This document shows, piece after piece, positions 1 through 8,317 of a stretch of 64,000 bases of DNA. A model generated the notes under the pieces. That model worked only from the letters and a program-made list of their open reading frames with translations. It was not told the DNA's origin and ran no database searches. Within the stretch, counting starts at the first letter, position 1, and each line of letters begins with the position of its first letter. Origin of the DNA: Variovorax sp. HW608 (GTDB lineage Bacteria > Pseudomonadota > Gammaproteobacteria > Burkholderiales > Burkholderiaceae_C); contig NZ_LT607803.1 of the NCBI RefSeq assembly GCF_900090195.1, forward strand, positions 4,366,229-4,430,228, written 5' to 3'. The position numbers and the translations under genes are program-made.

Positions 1-961
1 CGATGACGTCGTAGGTTTCCGCCACCGCCATGCGGAACTCGTCGACCGTGACCGGCCGGACGGGCTGGCCGTCCGCTGCGATCACGGTGATCTTCGTTCC
101 CGGTATGCGCACGTCGAAGTAGGTCATGGCGGCGGCGTTGATGAATCTCAGGCGCACGCGCTCGCCGGGCCGGAAGGTCGCCGTCCAATTGCCTTCCGAG
201 CTCTGCCCGTTCATCAGATAGGTGTACGTGGACCCGCTGACGTCGGCGAGGTCGGTCGGGTTCATGCGCATGTTCGACCACATCCACCGATCGTCGAGGG
301 AAGCTTTCCAGCCTTTGTCCCGCACGTCCTGGACCAGGTCGGCTAGCGTTCGCTGATGGAAGTTGTAGTAGTTCGACTGCTTCTTGAGCTTGGCCTTGAT
401 CCGGGCCGGATCTTCATCGGTCCAGTCGGACAGCATGATCACGTAGTCGCGGTCGTGCCCGACCGGCTCCGGCTGCCGGGGCTCGATCAGCAGGGCGCCA
501 TAGACGCCGGTCTGCTCCTGGAACCCTGAATGGCTGTGGTACCAGTAGGTGCCGTGCTGCCTGACCTTGAAGCGATAGCTGAAGGTCTCGCCCGGGGCGA
601 TGCCGTGGAAGCTGAGTCCCGGGACGCCGTCCATGGTCGAGGGCAGCAGGATGCCGTGCCAGTGGATCGAGGTGGGGACCGGGAGCTCGTTGCGGACCCG
701 AAGGGTCACGACATCGCCCTCGCGCCAGCGCAAGGTCGGTCCGGGCAAACTGCCGTTGATCAGGGTCGCGCTGCGGGCCTGGCCGGTGATGTTCACCGGC
801 ACTTCGGAGATGGAGAGGTCGAACTCCGTGCCGCTCAGGGTGGCGGGTTCGGACATTCGCGGGATGGCAAGCGCCGGGGGCCGCCACAGGGCCAGGCCGC
901 CGGCCACGCCGCTCGCTGCGACGCGATGCAGGAATGTTCGTCGAGGTGCGCTGAATTGCAT
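1..961 (-). CDS. copA: Copper-resistance multicopper oxidase (CopA/PcoA family), C-terminus cut by window edge
   Basis: Periplasmic multicopper oxidase of the CopA/PcoA type, which oxidises Cu(I) or sequesters copper. 320 residues are visible and the frame stays open to base 1, so the gene is truncated by the window, not broken. The N-terminus has a twin-arginine signal (RRTFLHR, residues 7–13), as expected for an enzyme exported folded with its copper. Two cupredoxin copper-binding motifs are visible: HWHG at 100–103 and YHSHSG at 141–146. The C-terminal motifs lie outside the window. The start is the ATG at 961, which begins the Tat signal directly. It is the last gene of the minus-strand copper run, 126 bases after the small Cys-rich protein, and is probably read from the CueR-type promoter before the ATPase. 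Family assignment is firm; the symbol follows resistance-operon usage. Confidence 0.93.
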   Translation of the reverse strand, partial: MQFSAPRRTFLHRVAASGVAGGLALWRPPALAIPRMSEPATLSGTEFDLSISEVPVNITGQARSATLINGSLPGPTLRWREGDVVTLRVRNELPVPTSIHWHGILLPSTMDGVPGLSFHGIAPGETFSYRFKVRQHGTYWYHSHSGFQEQTGVYGALLIEPRQPEPVGHDRDYVIMLSDWTDEDPARIKAKLKKQSNYYNFHQRTLADLVQDVRDKGWKASLDDRWMWSNMRMNPTDLADVSGSTYTYLMNGQSSEGNWTATFRPGERVRLRFINAAAMTYFDVRIPGTKITVIAADGQPVRPVTVDEFRMAVAETYDVI

Positions 962-1087
962 GATGGAAAGGGTCGATTCGATGAGCGCGTGCCAGGCACG
1001 CAGGCGCCCGCGCAGTGAGTACGCGGATGGGGGTGCCGGAGGCTGACGACCCCCGAGGGTCCATTCAGCCAGCGCGGCCATTGCTTC

Positions 1088-1492
1088 TCAGGCGCGCGGG
1101 GGCTTCTCGAGAGGGCGAGCAGGCACCGCGGCGGGCGCGGCCTCGGGCTCGATCAGGTCGGCTTGCGGAAGAGGTGACCCGGTGGCGAACGATGGGGCGT
1201 CGATGAAGGCGATGCCATGACAGGCGCTGCAAAGATTGCAGAGACTGCAGCCATGATCGACATCGGGAGAAGCGGCGCCCGGTGTGTCGGCGGCGCTTTT
1301 CGCAACGCTGCCGTGCGCCCCGCCGTGGTCGGCATCGAGTGCCTGATCGGGGGCCGCCGACATGGGCGTCATGGCGTTCGCCGCGACGACGGCGTTCTGC
1401 GCCATGCACGCGAGCATCGAGGCAGCGGCGTACCCTTGGAAGGGCAGTGCCAGCATCAACAGCCAGATCATCCAGATACGAACGCGTCGCAT
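1088..1492 (-). CDS. Small exported cysteine-rich protein of the copper cluster
   Basis: A 134-residue protein of unknown function. It has an N-terminal signal peptide (positive MRRVR, hydrophobic run to about residue 24, AAA cleavage region) and a cluster CSLCNLCSACH near residues 82–92 whose spacing suggests metal or disulfide chemistry. The C-terminus is proline-rich. From memory, similar short proteins (signal peptide, Cys cluster, proline-rich tail) occur beside copper or other metal genes in Burkholderiales and are sometimes labelled DUF2946. I cannot verify that label here. It lies 25 bases after the Cu-ATPase stop and before the multicopper oxidase on the same strand, so co-transcription is likely. 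A periplasmic copper-binding role is inferred from position and cysteines only. Confidence 0.7.
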   Translation of the reverse strand: MRRVRIWMIWLLMLALPFQGYAAASMLACMAQNAVVAANAMTPMSAAPDQALDADHGGAHGSVAKSAADTPGAASPDVDHGCSLCNLCSACHGIAFIDAPSFATGSPLPQADLIEPEAAPAAVPARPLEKPPRA

Positions 1493-1517
1493 GCCGCAAT
1501 TCTAGGGTGTCGACACT

Positions 1518-3776
<2,259 letters not shown>

Positions 3777-3799
3777 GAGTGATTCCTTTTGTTGTGCGG

Positions 3800-3830
3800 A
3801 GTCTCATCCTTGCCACTGTGGCAAGGTCAA
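3800..3830 (-). promoter_or_regulatory. CueR-type promoter/operator of the Cu-ATPase gene
   Basis: Read on the minus strand: −35 TTGACC (3825–3830), a 19-bp spacer and a weak −10 GAGACT (3800–3805). The spacer holds a perfect inverted repeat, CCTTGCCAC-T-GTGGCAAGG (3808–3826). An over-long 19-bp spacer filled by a dyad is the hallmark of MerR/CueR-activated promoters. It lies between the cueR stop and the ATPase start, so the pump has its own metal-inducible promoter. Confidence 0.85.
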
Positions 3831-3836
3831 GCCGGG

Positions 3837-4286
3837 TCAATCCAGGCGCGTGATGCATTTCGCAAAGCCGGTGAGCTCCGACAACTCATCGATGATCGGG
3901 CAGTCTGACCGCTGATCGCCGCTGCAGCAAGCCGCCAGCCGCTCGAGCGATCGCCTGGTAGCCTCCAGCTCCTCGATCCGGCGGCAGAGCTCTTCGATAT
4001 GCTCGAGCACGATGCGCTTCACGTCCGAGCTTGCCCGCTCGTTGTCTTGCCAGAGCCTGAGGAGATCGCCGGTCTCGCGCACGCTGAAGCCGAACGCCTG
4101 ACCTCTGCGTATGAACCGGAGCCTCTGAACGTCATCTTCGGTATAGAGGCCTGGGTTCGAGTTCGGTCTGGTCCCGTCGAGCGCCAGAAGGCCCAAGGAT
4201 TCGGATTGCTGGATCAGCTTGACGGTAACGCCGGCGAGGCTGGCAGCATCGCCGGCACTCAGATTCTTGTCCATGGTCTTGCACAT
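3837..4286 (-). CDS. cueR: CueR-like MerR-family copper-responsive regulator
   Basis: Cytoplasmic Cu(I) sensor and activator (149 aa). The N-terminal winged helix-turn-helix is MerR-like, followed by a long dimerisation helix rich in E, R and L. The C-terminal metal loop contains CCSGDQRSDC, in which the second Cys is followed by seven residues and another Cys. This is the C-x7-C spacing of CueR, the monovalent-ion subgroup. The ATG at 4286 is chosen because AGGAG sits 7 bases upstream; a GTG at 4289 and an ATG at 4274 are alternatives. One oddity: the recognition region reads VKLIQQSESLGLL where most relatives have a variant of IRYYE, so it is somewhat divergent. Its own promoter carries a matching operator, which implies autoregulation. 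Confidence 0.9.
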   Translation of the reverse strand: MCKTMDKNLSAGDAASLAGVTVKLIQQSESLGLLALDGTRPNSNPGLYTEDDVQRLRFIRRGQAFGFSVRETGDLLRLWQDNERASSDVKRIVLEHIEELCRRIEELEATRRSLERLAACCSGDQRSDCPIIDELSELTGFAKCITRLD

Positions 4287-4332
4287 CACACATCTCCTGT
4301 CGAGAAATCGGGAAATCGATTTCGAAGCCGCG

Positions 4333-4363
4333 AATGTCGACCTTCCGGCGATGGGAGGGTCAA
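4333..4363 (-). promoter_or_regulatory. CueR-type promoter/operator upstream of cueR
   Basis: Minus strand: −35 TTGACC (4358–4363), a 19-bp spacer and −10 GACATT (4333–4338). The spacer contains the dyad ACCTTCC-N7-GGAGGGT (4340–4360 read on the plus strand), very close to the published CueR consensus ACCTTCC-N7-GGAAGGT. It points at cueR, whose start is 47 bases downstream of the −10. Confidence 0.85.
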
Positions 4364-4408
4364 GGGGCTTTGGTCACCAGTGCTGATTGACCTGCAGCGG
4401 CATCCTGC

Positions 4409-4834
4409 CTACGGGGCGTGAGCGTAAAGTCCAAGCGCCACGAACCACGCGATGGGCGGCAGCGCCAGGAGCCAGCGGAAGTCCGACTGCAACGCAAAGT
4501 TCACCGCACTCATCAACACCAAGGTCGCCGCGCCGGCCAGCGCCAGCGCCGCTGTAATTCCCTGGGTGCGCAGAGGCATCACCTTCCATCCCAAATAGGC
4601 GATGAGAACTCCCGCACCCGTCATGAAGCCGCCCATGACGGTAAAGACCTTGGCGAGCCAATCAGCCAGTCGCGGTGCCGCCGCGTGCAGAACCTGCGCG
4701 TCGACTCCGATGTAGCCCAGGTCCTCCGGCAGCAGAGCCGGGCGGACGAAGATGAAGTACAAGCCGAGCCCGATGTGCCACAAGCCGCACGAAACGATGA
4801 GCCGCTCGGCCGGACTTCTGGACGGTGTAGTCAT
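4409..4834 (-). CDS. Four-helix inner-membrane protein of unknown function (copper operon)
   Basis: A 141-residue protein with four predicted membrane helices (about residues 14–32, 55–80, 86–106 and 115–136) and almost no soluble domain. I recognise no family. The ATG at 4834 overlaps the stop of the preceding 98-residue gene by four bases (ATGA), indicating translational coupling. The frame runs further upstream to 5023, but that extension overlaps the neighbour and looks non-coding. It has no Cys cluster or His-rich loop. It lies downstream of copZ and upstream of cueR, and any copper role is inferred only from that position. Confidence 0.75.
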   Translation of the reverse strand: MTTPSRSPAERLIVSCGLWHIGLGLYFIFVRPALLPEDLGYIGVDAQVLHAAAPRLADWLAKVFTVMGGFMTGAGVLIAYLGWKVMPLRTQGITAALALAGAATLVLMSAVNFALQSDFRWLLALPPIAWFVALGLYAHAP

Positions 4835-5127
4835 TTGCTGACGACGGAGGCTGCAATCCAGATCCCTAGTCCCACCAGGCAAGCCCAGCAGGCCCAGAAC
4901 AATGCCCGCTCCCACCAAAGCGGCGGGCCGTCCCGGCTCTGGAGCCTGTAGTTCAGGCTCATGCCCAGGCCATGGACGACGAGGCCGACGACCAGAAGCG
5001 GTATCGCGTATTCGCGCAGCCACGAAGGCAACATCAGCGCCAAACCGGCGCCCAGAACGATGGCGCCAAGGCCGGAAGCCAGTTCCGCCGCCTTGGCTGT
5101 ACCGGTCTCGTGGCCGCCCCCACGCAT
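4831..5127 (-). CDS. Small membrane protein of unknown function (copper operon)
   Basis: A 98-residue protein with about three hydrophobic segments (roughly 13–32, 36–51, 73–95). The central loop carries NYRLQSRDGPPLWWERALFW, an aromatic-rich interface between helices. No family is recognised. The start at 5127 is one base past the stop of the DUF2933 gene, and AAGG lies six bases before the ATG. Its stop overlaps the next gene's ATG by four bases. Longer starts (to 5202) would run through the DUF2933 gene and are rejected. This pair of coupled small membrane proteins within the copZ operon is the least explained part of the copper cluster. Confidence 0.72.
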   Translation of the reverse strand: MRGGGHETGTAKAAELASGLGAIVLGAGLALMLPSWLREYAIPLLVVGLVVHGLGMSLNYRLQSRDGPPLWWERALFWACWACLVGLGIWIAASVVSK

Positions 5128-5128
5128 C

Positions 5129-5380
5129 TCAGACCTTCTTTTCTTCCTCGTCGACCTGCGGATGACCGTCGTGCCCGCCGCCATGACTGCCGTGACCGCC
5201 ATGGTGATGGCCGAACAGATGCATCAACGGGCACGCCAGAAGAATGAGGAAGGGAATCGCTTGCCTGACGTGGGTGAGGTGCTCGGTGAGCAGGTAATAG
5301 ACGCCGACCGCACCCGCCACGAGCATGAAGATGCCCAGCGGCGAGCGCCAGCGCGATGGAGGGGTGGGGTTGTGGTTCAT
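5129..5380 (-). CDS. DUF2933-family small His-rich membrane protein
   Basis: An 83-residue protein with two closely spaced membrane segments (about residues 16–32 and 40–56), including the YYLLTEH stretch typical of DUF2933 proteins, then a His/Gly-rich tail (FGHHHGGHGSHGGGH) and an acidic end. Such proteins commonly sit in copper and heavy-metal clusters; their biochemical role is not established. The His-rich tail probably binds metal. Two in-frame ATGs are possible, 5380 (MNHNPT) and 5392 (MSWTMNHN). Neither has a strong Shine-Dalgarno, and the first is given. It follows copZ closely and continues into the small membrane pair. Confidence 0.82.
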   Translation of the reverse strand: MNHNPTPPSRWRSPLGIFMLVAGAVGVYYLLTEHLTHVRQAIPFLILLACPLMHLFGHHHGGHGSHGGGHDGHPQVDEEEKKV

Positions 5381-5405
5381 GGTCCATGACATCCGGTCAG
5401 GCGTG

Positions 5406-5672
5406 TCAGCCGCAGCAGCCACAGCACCCGCCGCTGCGCGTGGCTTGCCGGGTTGTCGGTGCCGACTCCGTCGAAACGTGCACGGGGGTGTAGCCCGCTT
5501 CGGCGATGGCGTTCTGCAGCTCATCGACGGCAGCCTCGGTGGGCTCGATGCGAACCAGGTGCTGCGACAGGTCCACGTCGACCTTCGCGCCGGAGTCGAC
5601 CAGGCGAACGGCCTTGGTGATGGTGCTGGCGCAGTGGCCGCAGCTCATGTCTTCGACTCGATAGGTGAGCAT
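5406..5672 (-). CDS. copZ: CopZ-like copper chaperone (HMA domain) with Cys-rich tail
   Basis: Cytoplasmic copper chaperone (88 aa) delivering Cu(I) to the exporter or the regulator. A single HMA ferredoxin-like fold carries the metal site MSCGHC (residues 9–14), a variant of the usual GMxCxxC in which the His also suits Cu(I). The unusual feature is the C-terminal extension ending GGCCGCCG, which adds four cysteines and could bind more copper or be a docking tail. The ATG at 5672 has AAGGAG six bases upstream. It is the first gene after the CueR-type promoter at 5702–5732 and leads the minus-strand run of small membrane proteins. Confidence 0.93.
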   Translation of the reverse strand: MLTYRVEDMSCGHCASTITKAVRLVDSGAKVDVDLSQHLVRIEPTEAAVDELQNAIAEAGYTPVHVSTESAPTTRQATRSGGCCGCCG

Positions 5673-5701
5673 CGCAAACTCCTTTTGCTGTTGATGCGCC
5701 G

Positions 5702-5732
5702 ACTTTGAACCCTCCTACCGTTGGAAGGTCAA
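5702..5732 (-). promoter_or_regulatory. CueR-type promoter/operator of copZ
   Basis: Minus strand: −35 TTGACC (5727–5732), a 19-bp spacer and −10 CAAAGT (5702–5707). The spacer dyad reads ACCTTCC-AACGGTA-GGAGGGT, nearly identical to the operator before cueR. It is the third such promoter in 2 kb. Confidence 0.87.
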
Positions 5733-5751
5733 TGCGTTTGAAGCGGGCGGA

Positions 5752-5765
5752 TTGATGCAGGTCAA
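5752..5765. promoter_or_regulatory. FNR/ANR-like box 1
   Basis: TTGATGCAGGTCAA matches the FNR/ANR consensus TTGAT-N4-ATCAA at 9 of 10 defined positions. It is 19 bases upstream of the copZ −35 and far upstream of the Met-rich gene, so it could serve either direction. Confidence 0.55.
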
Positions 5766-5824
5766 CTGCTTGCAGTCATATTCGCTCCCCGCACACAGCT
5801 TCAGTTGGACGTGCGGCGCTGGGC

Positions 5825-5838
5825 TTGATGCGCGTCAA
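5825..5838 (+). promoter_or_regulatory. FNR/ANR-like box 2, upstream of the Met-rich protein and ppk2
   Basis: TTGATGCGCGTCAA matches TTGAT-N4-ATCAA at 9 of 10 positions. If it is a class II site centred at −41.5, the start point would be about 5873 and the −10 would fall on GATCCT (5861–5866), a 3/6 match, with the start codon at 5888. Two near-identical boxes in one intergenic region make chance less likely. Confidence 0.6.
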
Positions 5839-5887
5839 GCCGGGCGACTGATGATGCTGCGATCCTAGGACCCAACAAGGAGCCCAC

Positions 5888-6355
5888 ATGCGTCCAATTC
5901 TTCTTCTCGCGGCTGCCGCGGTCTTCTCGACGGGTGCCATCGCCCAGTCGTCGGATGCGGAGCACGCTACCCATCACCCCTCCAGCGCCGCGGCAAAGCC
6001 CGCGAGTCCGAAGGCGCAAAAGCCCGCGGCCAAGTCGACCGCGCCCACGCCGTCTCAGATGAACATGCAGATGAAAGCCATGGAGGAGATGCACGCGAAG
6101 ATGCTGGCCGCCAAGACTCCCGAGGAGCGACAGGCGCTGATGGCTGACCACATGAAGATCATGCACGACGGGATGGCGATGATGGGTCAGATGAGAATGG
6201 GCAAGCCCGGCTCCGGCATGGGCGGCATGAGCATGGAGGGCATGGGTGCCATGCACGGCGACCACGACATGATGTCCAGGCGGATGGACATGATGGAACA
6301 CATGATGCAAATGATGATCGACCGCGAGTCGATCCCCGCACCGGCGACCAAGTGA
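5888..6355 (+). CDS. Exported methionine/histidine-rich protein, probable periplasmic copper binder
   Basis: A 155-residue protein with a clear signal peptide (cleavage after about residue 19, AIA|QSS), an Ala/Lys/Pro linker (to about 57) and a Met-rich C-terminal half full of MxM, MxxM and HxM patterns (for example MNMQMKAMEEMHAKM and GGMSMEGMGAMHGDHDMM). Thioether-rich repeats of this kind bind Cu(I), and similar proteins occur in periplasmic copper resistance. No enzymatic domain is visible. The ATG at 5888 has AAGGAG just upstream. It is divergent from the CueR-controlled copper operon, but its upstream region carries FNR-like boxes rather than a CueR operator, suggesting control by oxygen. 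The copper role is inferred from composition and neighbours. Confidence 0.82.
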   Translation: MRPILLLAAAAVFSTGAIAQSSDAEHATHHPSSAAAKPASPKAQKPAAKSTAPTPSQMNMQMKAMEEMHAKMLAAKTPEERQALMADHMKIMHDGMAMMGQMRMGKPGSGMGGMSMEGMGAMHGDHDMMSRRMDMMEHMMQMMIDRESIPAPATK

Positions 6356-6436
6356 ACTCCCAGAGCAGTATCGGGGCAGGCCGCCTGTCTTCATCCCGAC
6401 TTCCAAATCGCGCGTATGACGCCGGCCGAGGGAGTC

Positions 6437-7240
6437 ATGAAAATGACAGCGGGCAGGAAAGATACTCTGGCCGAGAAAAGCATCCTGTCCCGCGAGGAGT
6501 ACGAGGAGAGTCTGCACCTGCTTCAAATCGAGCTGGTCAAGCTGCAGAATCACTTTCTCTGTTGCAACGACAGAATACTGGTCGTCTTTGAAGGAAGGGA
6601 TGCCTCTGGCAAGGACGGCACCATCAAACGCATCGTCGAGCACCTCAGTCCACGCGAAACCCGCGTGGTCGCGCTCGGGAAGCCATCCGATCGCGACCGA
6701 GGTTCCTGGTATTTCCGGCGCTATACGGCCGAACTGCCTTCGGCCGGCGAATTCACGCTGTTCAATCGCAGTTGGTACAACCGGGCGGGTGTCGAGCATG
6801 TGATGGGCTTCTGTACCGACGCGGAATACGACGAATTCATGTCGAGTGTCCCGGAGTTCGAAGGCATGCTGGTGCGCTCGGGCATTCGTCTCATCAAGTA
6901 CTACCTGGACATTTCCAAGGAAGAACAGAAGGCACGCCTGGAAAGCCGTCGGCGAGATCCTCTGAAGCAGTGGAAAGTGAGCCCCATCGACGAGCAGGCT
7001 GTTTCGCTATGGAAGAAGTACAGCAAGGCTCGAAACGCGATGTTCGAGCGGACCAGCAGCGTGGTTCCATGGAATGTCGTCCGGGCCGACGACAAGCGCG
7101 TCGCGCGCCTCAATGTCATCAGGGATCTGCTTTCACGGCTGCACTACGCGTACAAGGATTCGGAGCTGATACGGCCGAATCCGGATGTCGTGTTTCCCTA
7201 TGCCGAGGAACATCTTCTGAGCGGGGCTATTGCGAAGTAG
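6437..7240 (+). CDS. ppk2: Polyphosphate kinase 2 family protein
   Basis: Cytoplasmic kinase that transfers phosphate between polyphosphate and nucleotides (267 aa, a one-domain PPK2). Walker A is FEGRDASGKDG (51–61), Walker B is in LFNRSWYNRAGVE (108–120), and the Arg-rich lid motif ESRRRDPLKQWK follows at about residue 171. The segment KPSDRDRGSWYFRRY is also typical. ADP versus GDP or AMP preference cannot be read from the sequence. Starts at 6437 and 6443 are both plausible; GGAG is better spaced for 6443. The ATG at 6416 has no Shine-Dalgarno. It lies 81 bases after the Met-rich gene and may share its FNR-like control; PPK2 genes often accompany low-oxygen regulons. Confidence 0.93.
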   Translation: MKMTAGRKDTLAEKSILSREEYEESLHLLQIELVKLQNHFLCCNDRILVVFEGRDASGKDGTIKRIVEHLSPRETRVVALGKPSDRDRGSWYFRRYTAELPSAGEFTLFNRSWYNRAGVEHVMGFCTDAEYDEFMSSVPEFEGMLVRSGIRLIKYYLDISKEEQKARLESRRRDPLKQWKVSPIDEQAVSLWKKYSKARNAMFERTSSVVPWNVVRADDKRVARLNVIRDLLSRLHYAYKDSELIRPNPDVVFPYAEEHLLSGAIAK

Positions 7241-7276
7241 CGCGGACGGCAGACTGAGGGCCAAGTCCCAGCTTGC

Positions 7277-8227
7277 CTATTTCTTCGATCTGGCGCGTGC
7301 CGTCGATGCGCCGACGCTTCCTGGGCGCGGGCTGCGGAACAGCAGCTCTCGCATGCCGCGCGCGGCATGGCTCAAGGTGCGGCCCTTCTGGTGCACGAAA
7401 TAGATCGGGCGAGTCATCATCCTGGGGCTGATGCGCACGGCCCGTGTCGGCAGCAGGCTGAACTGCGGCAACGCCGATTCAGGCGCGAGGCAGGCGCCCA
7501 GGCCCGATGCCACCAGGCCGGCCAGCGTGGCCAGGCTGGCCACCTCGAAGCCGGAATCCACCGCGCCGGCTTCGTACAGCGCACGGCGTGCGCCGCGCAT
7601 GCCCTTGCCGGTGCGCACCAGCATGTTGTCCGTGCCCTGCGTGTGCAGCAGGGGCAATCCGGTCAGGCTCCGCGCCGTTACCTGGGTTTCCCGTGCCAGT
7701 GGATGGTTCGGCGGGCAGACCAGATACAGCGATTCCTCGAAGAGCAGTTCCGCATCCATCTCGTGAGGCGTTCCTGGTTGCGAATTGAGGGCGAAGTCCA
7801 CGACCCCCTGGCGCACCAGCTCCAGGCAGCGCACGGAAGACTGGTCGTGCAGCTGCAGCCGTACCGCCGGATGGCGTTGATGGAATTGCTGCAGCACCTG
7901 CGGCAACCAGACCACGGCCAAGGATGGAACGACGGCCAGGGCCACCTGCCCGGCCTGCAGCGTGGCGATGTCGCGCAGGTCGGCGATGGCCCGGTCGAGA
8001 TCCGCGGTGATGCGCCGCGCCGTCTCGGCAAAGCGGCGGCCTTCGTCCGTGGGAGTGACCGAGCGCGCGTCGCGGTTGAACAGCTGCATGCCGACCCGCT
8101 CCTCCAGCCGCGAAATCATCTGGCTCAAGGCCGACTGCGTCAGGTGGCAGCGCTCCGCCGCCACGGTGAACTGGCCCGCATCGGCCAGCGCGAGGAAGCA
8201 GCGCAGCACGTGGTCGGAGATGTGCAC
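7277..8227 (-). CDS. LysR-family transcriptional regulator
   Basis: A 316-residue LTTR: N-terminal winged HTH (residues 3–60, TQSALSQMISRLEERVG at the recognition helix), linker helix, and two-lobed effector domain (about 90–295). The C-terminus ends in a basic Arg/Lys/Ser tail. It is transcribed divergently from the CoA-transferase / acyl-CoA dehydrogenase / TctC set, the usual arrangement for the regulator of that set, with dyads in the shared intergenic region. The inducer is unknown but is probably the carboxylate handled by those genes or its CoA ester. The ATG at 8227 starts at the expected N-terminus of the family. Confidence 0.92.
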   Translation of the reverse strand: MHISDHVLRCFLALADAGQFTVAAERCHLTQSALSQMISRLEERVGMQLFNRDARSVTPTDEGRRFAETARRITADLDRAIADLRDIATLQAGQVALAVVPSLAVVWLPQVLQQFHQRHPAVRLQLHDQSSVRCLELVRQGVVDFALNSQPGTPHEMDAELLFEESLYLVCPPNHPLARETQVTARSLTGLPLLHTQGTDNMLVRTGKGMRGARRALYEAGAVDSGFEVASLATLAGLVASGLGACLAPESALPQFSLLPTRAVRISPRMMTRPIYFVHQKGRTLSHAARGMRELLFRSPRPGSVGASTARARSKK

Positions 8228-8236
8228 GTCAGAGCC

Positions 8237-8282
8237 TCTCTGAAATTAGAGAAATTAATAGATTGAGTTAACAATTTAATTT
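8237..8282. promoter_or_regulatory. Probable LysR-regulated divergent operator region
   Basis: An AT-rich island in GC-rich DNA with two dyads: TCTCT-N6-AGAGA (8237–8252) and AAATTAA-N17-TTAATTT (8252–8282), the second starting at the last base of the first. Paired sites of this kind fit the recognition and activation sites of LysR regulators between divergent genes. No −10/−35 pair could be fixed with confidence. Confidence 0.5.
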
Positions 8283-8317
8283 TGCAGATTGTCCCGGGGT
8301 TTGCAGAATCGGCGACG

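Noticed and set aside
1..961. A broken multicopper oxidase gene
   Set aside because: The frame is open up to base 1; it is simply cut by the window edge.
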